9,621 nt of DNA from the NCBI GenBank assembly GCA_023667165.1, contig JAMPAO010000093.1, positions 1 through 9,621 on the forward strand. Reading direction: 5' to 3'. Position numbers and translations under genes: made by a program. The notes beneath the pieces are model-generated. The model had not been told where the DNA came from. It did not search any database and saw only the letters and a list, made by a program, of their open reading frames with translations. Source of the DNA: Ruminococcus sp. Lineage in GTDB: Bacteria > Bacillota > Clostridia > Oscillospirales > Ruminococcaceae. This document shows positions 1 to 6,922 of this stretch, piece by piece (within the stretch, counting starts at the first letter, position 1; each line of letters opens with the position of its first letter).

Positions 1-73
<73 letters not shown>

Positions 74-84
74 AAAATCATCTG

Positions 85-90
85 CTCCTT
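85..90 (-). promoter_or_regulatory. Ribosome binding site of the GACA-repeat gene
   Basis: AAGGAG on the minus strand matches the Shine-Dalgarno consensus. It is 3 bases from the ATG at 81 (too close for good initiation) and 11 bases from the ATG at 73 (long but usable). It therefore favours 73 without settling the start. Confidence 0.6.
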
Positions 91-140
91 TTTTGTAATT
101 TTTTTGTGTACAAATTGCAAACTTGACCCAAATCTTCATA

Positions 141-169
141 ATTATACCATAAAAAATGAAAAAAGTCAA
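141..169 (-). promoter_or_regulatory. Leftward sigma-A promoter of the GACA-repeat gene
   Basis: On the minus strand, TTGACT (169 to 164) and TATAAT (146 to 141) are separated by exactly 17 bp. TG one base ahead of the -10 box makes it an extended -10. This is close to the best promoter a housekeeping sigma factor can have. Transcription would start near 134 and give a leader of about 50-60 bases before the ATGs at 81 and 73. Its strength supports a real gene running off the left edge. Confidence 0.8.
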
Positions 170-185
170 CCCTTAATGTGAAAAT

Positions 186-224
186 AACACGGAAATCAAT
201 TTTCAGGAAATTGATTTCCGTGTT
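186..224. repeat. Perfect 17-bp inverted repeat between divergent promoters
   Basis: Bases 186-202 are the exact reverse complement of 208-224, with a 5-base centre (203-207). It lies 17 bp beyond the leftward -35 box and 50 bp before the rightward -35 box. No T-run follows on the plus strand. On the minus strand the arm is followed by TTATTTT, so it could act as a weak leftward terminator shielding the repeat gene. A large operator or the remnant of a mobile element are alternatives. Confidence 0.85.
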
Positions 225-249
225 GAATGACGGTATATGCTTTTGAAGC

Positions 250-261
250 ATAAAGCTTTAT
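250..261. promoter_or_regulatory. 12-bp perfect palindrome upstream of the rightward promoter
   Basis: ATAAAGCTTTAT is a perfect palindrome ending 13 bp before the rightward -35 box at 275. It could be an activator or repressor site, but AT-rich palindromes of this size also occur by chance. Confidence 0.3.
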
Positions 262-274
262 TCGATATAGGTAT

Positions 275-314
275 TTGATGTTTATGAAAAAATATGATAT
301 AATTATGATATAAT
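275..314 (+). promoter_or_regulatory. Rightward promoter with duplicated -10 box
   Basis: TTGATG (275-280) and TATAAT (298-303) are 17 bp apart, with TGA ahead of the -10 making it extended. The ten bases ATGATATAAT (294-303) recur 11 bp later (305-314), giving a second extended -10 without a clear -35 of its own. Transcripts starting near 310 or 321 would have a leader of about 105-115 bases before the ATG at 425. I see no recognisable riboswitch in that leader. Confidence 0.7.
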
Positions 315-424
315 ACAGCGGGGGATAGGTATAACGTCATTTTTTACGGCACAGCCGCGCATGATAAAATACAGGGTAAAGGAAAACGATATTGCCGGCA
401 GAACACGGAAAGGGAGTATGAGCC

Positions 425-1285
425 ATGATCATTGAAAACAAGGCTTTTGACGAGGAAAGAGCGCTTTACGGCAGCAGGGACTTAACTGTAAAAAACTGCC
501 GCTTTGACGGCCCCGCAGACGGTGAAAGCGCGTTTAAGGAATGCTCGGAGATCACTGCGGAAAATTGCTTTTTCAATCTGCGGTATCCTTTTTGGCATGA
601 TAAAGGACTTAAGATAAGTTGCTCGGAAATGACGGAGCTTTGCCGCGCCGCTTTGTGGTATTCCAATGATATCGAAATTGAAGATACCGAAATGCACGGC
701 ATAAAGGCTCTGCGCGAATGCTCAAATATAACGCTGAAAAACTGCGATATTATCTCCCCCGAATTCGGCTGGTCGGTGAAAAATATCCGCATGGAGAACT
801 GCAAGGCCGTGAGCGAATATTTTATGCTGCGTTCGGAAGAGCTGGATTTTGCCGATGTGGAATTCAAGGGCAAGTATTCTTTCCAGTATATCAAAAACGC
901 GGTTTTTGAAAACTGCGTTTTCGACACGAAGGACGCGTTCTGGCACGCTGAAAATGTCACGGTCAGAAACAGCACGGTCAAGGGAGAATATCTTGCGTGG
1001 TATTCCAAGGGTCTGACTTTGGAAAACTGCAAAATTACCGGCACCCAGCCTCTTTGCTACTGCAGGGATCTGAAGCTCATAAACTGCGAAATGACGGATA
1101 CGGATCTGTGCTTTGAAAAATCCGAGGTCAACGCCGGTATAACCACTCACGTTATAAGCATAAAAAATCCTCTTTCCGGCCGCATATGCGTATCGTCCGT
1201 AGGAGAAATAATTTGGGACGATGAAAACGCCAAGGGCGAAGTGATCACCTGCAAATGCCGCGAATGCAGTCACAAAGCGGAATGA
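425..1285 (+). CDS. DUF3737-type right-handed beta-helix protein
   Basis: This 286-residue protein matches my memory of the DUF3737 family, whose biochemical role is unknown. It has no signal peptide or membrane segment, so it should be cytoplasmic. From residue 87 to 220 it shows rungs exactly 19 residues apart, each centred on Asn-Cys or a variant: D87, N106, N125, D144, N163, N182, N201, N220. Two earlier rungs begin at N24 and N47. Each rung also carries an aromatic stretch such as FWH or WYS about ten residues after the Asn. Such a ladder is expected of a parallel beta-helix with stacked Asn and Cys side chains. The tail holds three more Cys (277, 279, 282). The start follows AGGGAG (411-416) at 8 bases. 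It is probably cotranscribed with the acetyltransferase 26 bp downstream. Recognition is good; function is unassigned. Confidence 0.9.
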   Translation: MIIENKAFDEERALYGSRDLTVKNCRFDGPADGESAFKECSEITAENCFFNLRYPFWHDKGLKISCSEMTELCRAALWYSNDIEIEDTEMHGIKALRECSNITLKNCDIISPEFGWSVKNIRMENCKAVSEYFMLRSEELDFADVEFKGKYSFQYIKNAVFENCVFDTKDAFWHAENVTVRNSTVKGEYLAWYSKGLTLENCKITGTQPLCYCRDLKLINCEMTDTDLCFEKSEVNAGITTHVISIKNPLSGRICVSSVGEIIWDDENAKGEVITCKCRECSHKAE

Positions 1286-1311
1286 AAATTATTGATAAGG
1301 CAGATGATCTT

Positions 1312-1812
1312 ATGAAAATAAGGCTTCTCGCTCCCGACGACGATATATACGGCGTGAGCCGTATTTACGAGGAAAGCTGGAAATACGCATATAAAGGGAT
1401 CGTTCCGCAGGACTTCCTTGACGGCATTCCCGAGGGGAAGTGGGCGGACAGCGTTGATCAGCCGCAAAGAATATCTCTTGTAATGCTTGACGGTGATAAG
1501 ATGATCGGTACGTCGAGCGTGAGCCGGTCGCGTTCCGCCGACCTGCCGGATCACGGCGAGATAATTTCTCTTTACCTGCTGCCCGAATATACGGGCAAGG
1601 GTCACGGAAACGCCCTGCTTGCCGCCGCAAAGGATCAGCTTTATAAAATGGGTTTTGATAAAATATTTCTTTGGGTACTTGAAGAAAACCGAAGAGCAAG
1701 GCATTTTTACGAAAAAAACGGCTTTTCCCCCGACGGAAAAGCCATGGTATCGAATATAGGCGGCAGGGAGCTTGCCGAGATAAGACTGATAACCGACCGA
1801 GCCCGCGGATAG
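1312..1812 (+). CDS. GNAT-family N-acetyltransferase
   Basis: Predicted acetyl-CoA-dependent N-acetyltransferase of about 166 residues; the substrate is unknown. Motif A, the pyrophosphate-binding turn, is visible as ISLYLLPEYTGKGHG (residues 85-99). Motif B is NRRARHFYEKNGF (126-138), with the Tyr that usually protonates the leaving thiol. Length and motif order are normal. The start at 1312 is chosen because GNAT proteins typically begin M-x-I-R, and AAGG lies 11 bases upstream. An in-frame ATG at 1282 overlaps the previous stop as ATGA and would add 10 residues; ATGs at 1255 and 1264 are less likely. It shares the transcription unit of the DUF3737 gene, so it could modify that partner or a small molecule linked to it, but nothing in the sequence shows this. 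Confidence 0.88.
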   Translation: MKIRLLAPDDDIYGVSRIYEESWKYAYKGIVPQDFLDGIPEGKWADSVDQPQRISLVMLDGDKMIGTSSVSRSRSADLPDHGEIISLYLLPEYTGKGHGNALLAAAKDQLYKMGFDKIFLWVLEENRRARHFYEKNGFSPDGKAMVSNIGGRELAEIRLITDRARG

Positions 1813-1817
1813 AAAGG

Positions 1818-2354
1818 TCATCGCAATGCCGTACCCCTTTTGGGTATATAAAGCTCTGACATATCCGCTTTTTCCAGCTCCAGCAGCTTCAGCTTTTTGT
1901 CAATGCCTCCCGCGTAGCCGGTCAGGCTGCCGTCTGCGCCCACAACGCGGTGACAGGGGATAATCAGCGAAATGGGGTTATGTCCCACCGCTCCGCCCAC
2001 AGCCTGCGCGGACATTGCGGGAATACCTTTTTCCTCCGCTATCCTGCGGGCGATCTCGCCGTAGGTCATTGTATGCCCGAAAGGTATAGTCAGCAGGATC
2101 TCCCAAACGGAGCTTCTGAAGGGCGTCGTTTGAATTTTAAGGGGCGGCGTGAAATCGGGAGCTTTGCCGCTGAAATAAATATCGAGCCAGCGTTCGGCTT
2201 CGTCAAATACCGGCAGCGCCGTTTCTCTGCACTGTCCGGCAAGAGTATCTCCGAAATATTTTTGTCCGTCGAACCATAAGCCTGTAAGCTCTTTGCCGCC
2301 GCTTGCAAGGGTGATCCCGCCTATGGGCGATCTGTATTTGCATATATATGTCAT
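1818..2354 (-). CDS. ogt: Methylated-DNA--[protein]-cysteine S-methyltransferase (Ogt/MGMT type)
   Basis: Suicide repair protein that transfers the alkyl group of O6-alkylguanine to its own cysteine. The 178-residue product has the active-site motif PCHRV following IPISL-type hydrophobic residues. It also has the AVGGAVGHNP helix-turn-helix region and the TGYAGG-KKLKLLELE ending typical of the family. In the recognition helix, Gln stands where many relatives have the Arg finger (SAQAVGG); I recall this as common in Firmicute versions. The start at 2354 follows AAGGAG (2370 to 2365) at 10 bases. The frame is open for 44 more codons, but that lies inside metH. Only 19 bases separate it from the metH stop, so it is the last gene of the operon. 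It converges on the acetyltransferase gene with a 5-bp gap. Confidence 0.93.
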   Translation of the reverse strand: MTYICKYRSPIGGITLASGGKELTGLWFDGQKYFGDTLAGQCRETALPVFDEAERWLDIYFSGKAPDFTPPLKIQTTPFRSSVWEILLTIPFGHTMTYGEIARRIAEEKGIPAMSAQAVGGAVGHNPISLIIPCHRVVGADGSLTGYAGGIDKKLKLLELEKADMSELYIPKRGTALR

Positions 2355-2373
2355 ATCATTGCAGCTCCTTATA

Positions 2374-4767
2374 TCAGCAGCCGTAAACCTCTCTTGCGGC
2401 GTCCACCGTAGCTTTGGCGTCCTTAGCGTAATAATCCGCGCCGATCTTTTCGGCGTATTCGGGAGTAAGAACCGCGCCGCCCACAACTATTTTGCACCGA
2501 GGCTTTACCCGTCTTAGCAGGGCGATCGTTTCCTCCATCGATTTAAGAGTGGTGGTCATAAGTGCGGAAAGTCCCACAAGCTTTACGTCCTCCGCCATGG
2601 CGGCGTCCGCTACCGCCCGGTATTCCACGTCCTTGCCTAAGTCGATCACGTCAAAGCCGTAATTTTCCAGCAGCACCTTTACAATGTTCTTTCTTATGTC
2701 GTGAATATCTCCCTTGACCGTGGCAAGCACTACTTTGCCCTTTGATACGCTTTCGCCGCCCTTGCTTATTTTCGATTTGATCACCTCGAAAGCAGCCTGA
2801 GCCACTCCCGCCGACAGGATAAGCTGTGGCAGGAATATCCTGCCGCTTTCAAAATCCGCTCCCGCCTTGTCCAGGGCGGGTATCAGCATATTGTCGACGA
2901 TATCCATGGGATCGGTGATCTCCAGCAGCTTTTCCGTAATTGCCGCGCCCTCGTTTTTCAGACCGTTGGCGACGGCGTGGAGAAGTCCCTCCGCAGATAT
3001 TTTTTCATTCCCCGCCGTTTCCGTTTTGGTAGCGGGGGAGGCGTTATTGTATGCGGCGATGAATTCAGCCGAATTTTCGTCGATATTGGAAAGGAGCTTA
3101 TATGCTCTGACGGCGCCCGTCATGGCGGGGATATTGGGATTGATGATCGGCAGGTCAAGTCCGCTGTACAGGCATATTTCCAGAAAACAACTGTTTATAA
3201 GCTCCCTGTTGGGCAGTCCGAAGGAGATGTTCGATACTCCCAGAACGGTTTTCAGTCCCAGCTCGGTCTTGACCCTGTGCAGAGCCTTTACGGTTTCCAT
3301 TACCGCCGCCTGTTCCGCAGAGGCGGTAAGGGTCAGGCAGTCGATATATATATCCCTTTTTGGAATGCCCATAGCGATTGCCCTGTTCATTATCCTTTCG
3401 GCAATGGCAAATCTTTCGTCTGCGGTTTTGGGAATGCCGTTTTCATCGAGAGTAAGACCGATAACGGCGGCGCCGTACTTTTTTACCAAAGGAAGAATAG
3501 CGCACAGCGACTTTTCCTCGCCGTTTACCGAGTTGATGATAGGCTTGCCGTTGTATACCCTGAGAGCCGCTTCTATGACCTCGGGTATGGTGGAGTCTAT
3601 TTGCAGAGGCAGATCGGTAACTCCCTGCAAAGCCTTTACCGTTCTTACCATCATAGCCTTTTCATCTATCTCCGGCAGTCCGACGTTTACGTCGAGTATA
3701 TCCGCGCCCGCCGCCGACTGCTCGATGGCTTGACCGAGAATGTAATCCATATCGCCGTTTTTCAGAGCTTCCTTAAATCTTTTTTTGCCGGTGGGGTTTA
3801 TCCGCTCGCCTATGATACGGGGTCGGTCTATGACCGCCGTGCCTGAGTAAGAGCATACCGCCGCGGGGAGTACGCTGCTGTCCGCAGTCTGAGGGCGAAT
3901 AAAGTATTTTTCCTCCGCAAGCCGTTTGACCAAAGCAGAGATATATTCGGGCGACGTTCCGCAGCAGCCTCCGAATATCTTCACGCCTATCTCCGCAAAT
4001 TTCGCGGCAGCCTCCGCAAATTCTTCCGGACCGACGTTATACAGATTTGTTTCGGGATCGGGAAGTCCCGCGTTCGGCTTTACCGCCACGGGCAGGGAAG
4101 TCCATGCGCAGATCTCCTTTACCGTTGGCAGCAGCTCTTTCGGTCCGAGAGAGCAGTTTACTCCCACGGCGTCCGCGCCCAGTCCTTCCAGTGTAAGAGC
4201 CATAGCCGAGCATGAGCAGCCTGTAAAGGTACGGCCGTTTTCTTCAAAGGTCATGGTGCAGATAACGGGCTTGTCCGAATTTTCCTTAGCCGCCAGCAGC
4301 GCCGCTTTTATCTCGTAAAGGTCGGTCATGGTTTCCAGGACGATGACGTCTGCGTTTCTTCCCGCAGTCACCTGCTCCTTGAATATATCGTAGGCTTCCT
4401 CGAAGGTCAGACTTCCCGTAGGCTCCAGAAGCTGACCTATGGGACCTATGTCAAGGGCGGCATAGGCTTCTTTTCCGCTTTCACGGCAGGCTTTTTTTGC
4501 TATCTCGACTCCCGCTCCGACGATCTCCCCGACGCTGTATCCGCTGTCCTCCAGCTTGTACCTGTTGGCGCCGAAGGTGTTGGCGTAGACTATCTGCGCC
4601 CCCGCGCCGATATATCCGCTGTGAATGCTCCCGATAAGCTCGGGCGCTGTAATATTCAGCAGCTCCGGCGTTTCTCCCGTTTCCAATCCGCTTTTTTGGA
4701 GCATGGTACCCATTGCGCCGTCAAGAAATATAAATTCGTTTGTATCAAGAAATTTTTTAAAGTCCAC
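2374..4767 (-). CDS. metH: Cobalamin-dependent methionine synthase (short form, no reactivation domain)
   Basis: Transfers the methyl group of 5-methyltetrahydrofolate via cobalamin to homocysteine. Domains in the 797 residues: homocysteine methyltransferase (about 1-290, zinc ligands Cys205, Cys268, Cys269); pterin-binding (about 315-565, with GERINPTG and IINSVNGE); helical cobalamin cap (about 590-670); and cobalamin-binding Rossmann domain (about 675-797, with S734-A-L and G763-G764). E. coli MetH is about 1,230 residues; the missing C-terminal part is supplied by the gene just upstream. Oddity: the base-off motif DxHxxG reads D687-I-H689-D-I-R692, Arg (AGA) replacing the conserved Gly, one base from GGA; the cobalt ligand His689 is kept. 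The start is GTG at 4767, 8 bases after AGAGAGG, and overlaps the upstream stop by 11 bp, suggesting coupled translation. Confidence 0.96.
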   Translation of the reverse strand: MDFKKFLDTNEFIFLDGAMGTMLQKSGLETGETPELLNITAPELIGSIHSGYIGAGAQIVYANTFGANRYKLEDSGYSVGEIVGAGVEIAKKACRESGKEAYAALDIGPIGQLLEPTGSLTFEEAYDIFKEQVTAGRNADVIVLETMTDLYEIKAALLAAKENSDKPVICTMTFEENGRTFTGCSCSAMALTLEGLGADAVGVNCSLGPKELLPTVKEICAWTSLPVAVKPNAGLPDPETNLYNVGPEEFAEAAAKFAEIGVKIFGGCCGTSPEYISALVKRLAEEKYFIRPQTADSSVLPAAVCSYSGTAVIDRPRIIGERINPTGKKRFKEALKNGDMDYILGQAIEQSAAGADILDVNVGLPEIDEKAMMVRTVKALQGVTDLPLQIDSTIPEVIEAALRVYNGKPIINSVNGEEKSLCAILPLVKKYGAAVIGLTLDENGIPKTADERFAIAERIMNRAIAMGIPKRDIYIDCLTLTASAEQAAVMETVKALHRVKTELGLKTVLGVSNISFGLPNRELINSCFLEICLYSGLDLPIINPNIPAMTGAVRAYKLLSNIDENSAEFIAAYNNASPATKTETAGNEKISAEGLLHAVANGLKNEGAAITEKLLEITDPMDIVDNMLIPALDKAGADFESGRIFLPQLILSAGVAQAAFEVIKSKISKGGESVSKGKVVLATVKGDIHDIRKNIVKVLLENYGFDVIDLGKDVEYRAVADAAMAEDVKLVGLSALMTTTLKSMEETIALLRRVKPRCKIVVGGAVLTPEYAEKIGADYYAKDAKATVDAAREVYGC

Positions 4768-5431
4768 AGTGTGATCCTCTCTTTCTGAAATTGCAGCTTT
4801 CCCGCATATTGCATACGGCGCAGCCTCTTTTTTCGGGCGGCAGGGGAGTATGGGATACTCCTATAACAGCCGTTACCGATTTAATGGGGGCAAGCATAAA
4901 GCTGTCTGTGGCGCAAAGTCCGATCTTCCGTCTTGCGTCCAGGACGTTAAGGAGCTTTTTTTGTATCTCAATGGGAAAATCGCCGTAGCCGGGAGAAAAT
5001 CTGAATGTGAAATATTTTCCGGGGAAATCCTCTTTTATTACGGCTTCCGCCTTGTCGCAGACCTGCTCTATCGCCGCACCGCAGAACGCGTCGGCTATCA
5101 TGGCTTTAGCCATATCTTCTATCTGGAGGGTGCGGATCAGCCTGTCTGCTTCGTTTCCCAGCGTGGCGCACAGCAGCACCGCTCCGAAACAGTTTTTAAG
5201 GTGGGAGGCGATATCCGCGCCCTCAAGGACAAGTCCGCTTTCCGAAAGGGTGACGGAGTTTTCAGTGATATTTGCGATCTCCTCAAATACGCTGCGGAAT
5301 TTGGGTGCAGCCGCTTCTGTCAGCCGCTTTTCGCACTCGTCGGCAAGCTCTGCGATATTTTCGGGAGCGTTCTCGTTCATTCCCATATAGCGAAACGCTT
5401 CTGCGCGGTCGATCCGAGTTAATTTGATCAT
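4757..5431 (-). CDS. Stand-alone MetH reactivation (AdoMet-binding) domain protein
   Basis: In long MetH enzymes the C-terminal domain binds S-adenosylmethionine and remethylates cob(II)alamin after accidental oxidation. Here that domain is a separate 224-residue protein. The AdoMet motif RxxxGY is present as R144-F-S-P-G-Y149, followed by GDFPIEIQ and by T-D-S-F-M-L-A-P-I-K-S-V-T-A-V, both typical of the family. The C-terminus is Cys-rich: C204-x2-C207-x5-C213-x8-C222, which could hold zinc or an iron-sulfur cluster. The MetH part of E. coli does not need such a tail. Its stop overlaps the metH start by 11 bp, strong context for a working pair. The ATG at 5431 follows AAAAGGA at about 9 bases. 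The flavodoxin-like reductant it needs is not encoded in this window. Confidence 0.92.
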   Translation of the reverse strand: MIKLTRIDRAEAFRYMGMNENAPENIAELADECEKRLTEAAAPKFRSVFEEIANITENSVTLSESGLVLEGADIASHLKNCFGAVLLCATLGNEADRLIRTLQIEDMAKAMIADAFCGAAIEQVCDKAEAVIKEDFPGKYFTFRFSPGYGDFPIEIQKKLLNVLDARRKIGLCATDSFMLAPIKSVTAVIGVSHTPLPPEKRGCAVCNMRESCNFRKRGSHCGL

Positions 5432-5470
5432 ATTCTGATATCCTTTTGAAAGCCGGAATTTTCGGGATCC

Positions 5471-5500
5471 AAGCCGCAGGAGCTTTCGGGTCTGCGGCTT
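5471..5500. repeat. 9-bp inverted repeat (hairpin) in the gap before the reactivation gene
   Basis: AAGCCGCAG (5471-5479) pairs with CTGCGGCTT (5492-5500) across a 12-base loop. It sits in the 86-bp gap between the hydrolase stop and the reactivation-gene start, the largest gap in the operon. Neither side is followed by a T-run, so it is unlikely to be a simple terminator. It may stabilise or cut the transcript, or belong to the repeat-like sequence next to it. Confidence 0.6.
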
Positions 5501-5503
5501 GCG

Positions 5504-5520
5504 GTTTCCGAGGAGGTCTA
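5504..5520 (-). repeat. 17-mer dispersed repeat, copy 1
   Basis: On the minus strand this reads TAGACCTCCTCGGAAAC, beginning with the TAG stop codon of the hydrolase gene. The identical 17 bases occur in the opposite orientation at 9481-9497, with two further matching bases (CA) beyond one mismatch. A chance exact 17-mer pair in 9.6 kb is improbable. Confidence 0.6.
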
Positions 5521-6426
5521 TTGCTTTGCCGCAATACCGTTGATGATCTCTATCCTTTTTTTAACGGCTTTTTCGGTGGTGGGACAGCTTTTCATATCGT
5601 ATCCGTGCATAGTGCCTTTTGTTTCGTACAAGGTCACTTCGATCCCGTTTTCCCTTAATTTTTCTCCGAACGCTGCCGCCTCGTCGTGCAGACAGTCAAA
5701 TTCGGCAGTTTCGATATAGACGGGCGGCATACCGGACAGTTCCGTCATTTCGGCGGGCGATGCAAAGCTTGCGCCGCCTGAATAATATTCCCACATCTTT
5801 TTGCTGCACCGCGCGTTCCATACGGGCGTATCGGTGTATTTTTTCATGGAAGCCGTGCTCATATTTTTATCCAGTACAGGGTAGATGAGCATAAGATAAC
5901 ACGGCTTTGTCAGATCTTCCGCGGCAGTCCTTCCCGTTACCTCCGCCGCAAGGCAGCCGCCCGCCGAATCTCCCGCAATGATTATTTTTTTCGGATCGAT
6001 CTTCAGAACGGCGGCGTTTTTCAGCATATATTCATATGCGCCGAGGCAGTCGTTCAGCGCGGCGGGATAGGTGTATTTCGGCGCAAGCCTATAATCGGGA
6101 TATATGACGGTCACCCCGCATTCCTCGGCAAATCTTCGGCACAGCCTGTAATGACAGCCTGCCCCTTTATACACGAAGCCTCCTCCGTGAATATACAAAA
6201 CAGCCTTATCTGCCCTGCGGTTTACCGGCTCGAAAACGTATAAAGGGATATCTGCGCCGTCGGAGGACGCGATATGCTCCTTTGTTATCCTTACTTTATC
6301 GGTGCTTTTCAAAAAAATCGGGATAACGCCCAGTATCAGCTCCGCCGCCTTGAATACCGTTCTGTTGAAGGGCGGCGTGAATTTGGCGTATATCCCGTAC
6401 TCGCCGCTGATACCGTATTTTTTCAT
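5518..6426 (-). CDS. Alpha/beta hydrolase, hormone-sensitive-lipase (HSL) type esterase
   Basis: Predicted carboxylester hydrolase of 302 residues. The HSL-family oxyanion-hole motif HGGG is at 80-83 and the nucleophile elbow GDSAGG carries Ser154. The catalytic acid is probably Asp244 in D-x-L-x-D, and the base His274 in GTMHGYD, so the triad looks complete. It lacks a cleavable signal peptide; residues 29-38 are hydrophobic but short. The physiological substrate is unknown: family members act on short-chain acyl esters. The start at 6426 follows GGGGA at 7 bases and overlaps the stop of the membrane-protein gene as ATGA, so the two are translationally coupled. An upstream in-frame ATG at 6501 lies inside that gene and is disfavoured. 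Its TAG stop is part of a 17-mer repeated at 9481. Confidence 0.92.
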   Translation of the reverse strand: MKKYGISGEYGIYAKFTPPFNRTVFKAAELILGVIPIFLKSTDKVRITKEHIASSDGADIPLYVFEPVNRRADKAVLYIHGGGFVYKGAGCHYRLCRRFAEECGVTVIYPDYRLAPKYTYPAALNDCLGAYEYMLKNAAVLKIDPKKIIIAGDSAGGCLAAEVTGRTAAEDLTKPCYLMLIYPVLDKNMSTASMKKYTDTPVWNARCSKKMWEYYSGGASFASPAEMTELSGMPPVYIETAEFDCLHDEAAAFGEKLRENGIEVTLYETKGTMHGYDMKSCPTTEKAVKKRIEIINGIAAKQ

Positions 6427-6911
6427 ATGATTTTCCCCAGAGTCAGCACAAAAGCCTCGGCAGCGGCAAGCAGCGGAAAACCTATAACGGTGCCGATCCA
6501 TTTTTTAATAAGGGTTTTCTTCGGGATATAGGGCATAAGATCCTCTGTCCCGGGAATTATCCACGCTTTCGTATGACCTACCCAGTAATGGTCGATAAAC
6601 AGCCTGTCGAACAGACCCATTATCAAAAGAATGACCGTTATCTGACGGAAGATATCCTCAAAATCTCTTGCGCCGTTGATAAACCAAACCATTGACGGCA
6701 CAAGAAACAAAATCGGAACGTACAGGGCGGCGGAAACGATAAGTGAATTCCTTTGGATCCTTTCCTTAGTCGTCAGTCCCAATCCCACCGCTCTGTCCTT
6801 AACCTCCTGTTCGTAGAAAACCAGCAGACCCTGCGGACCGCCGGATATGCCTACAATGCATATGATAAGCAGGATAAAGCACATTACAACGCTTTCAAAT
6901 ATGACGATCAT
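6423..6911 (-). CDS. Small four-helix membrane protein of unknown function
   Basis: I do not recognise a characterised family. The 162-residue product has four hydrophobic segments at about 3-22, 57-78, 88-107 and 139-158. Between the third and fourth lies a polar stretch of conserved look, F-I-D-H-Y-W-V-G-H-T-K-A-W (105-117), followed by IIPGTEDLMPYIP. His108, His113, Asp107, Trp110 and Tyr109 cluster at the membrane edge and could form a metal or substrate site. That is inference. The start at 6911 follows AGGAG at 8 bases, 11 bp after the metF stop. The stop overlaps the hydrolase start as ATGA, so it probably works with, or is dosed with, that hydrolase. Confidence 0.85.
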   Translation of the reverse strand: MIVIFESVVMCFILLIICIVGISGGPQGLLVFYEQEVKDRAVGLGLTTKERIQRNSLIVSAALYVPILFLVPSMVWFINGARDFEDIFRQITVILLIMGLFDRLFIDHYWVGHTKAWIIPGTEDLMPYIPKKTLIKKWIGTVIGFPLLAAAEAFVLTLGKII

Positions 6912-6922
6912 GCCGTTTTCTC

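Noticed and set aside
361..435. Possible 24-codon upstream reading frame in the DUF3737 leader
   Set aside because: No ribosome site precedes the ATG at 361, and its overlap with the gene start is expected by chance.
722..1273. Minus-strand frame of 183 codons opposite the DUF3737 gene
   Set aside because: The plus-strand protein has an exact 19-residue repeat and a proper ribosome site, while the antisense frame shows no family features.
2867..3846. Long plus-strand frames (288 and 289 codons) opposite metH
   Set aside because: They are antisense to a clear MetH with all its domains. Composition follows the complementary codon pattern and there are no start signals.
5471..5500. Hairpin as a rho-independent terminator inside the leftward operon
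   Set aside because: No U-run follows the stem on either strand, and the downstream metH pair has no clear promoter of its own.
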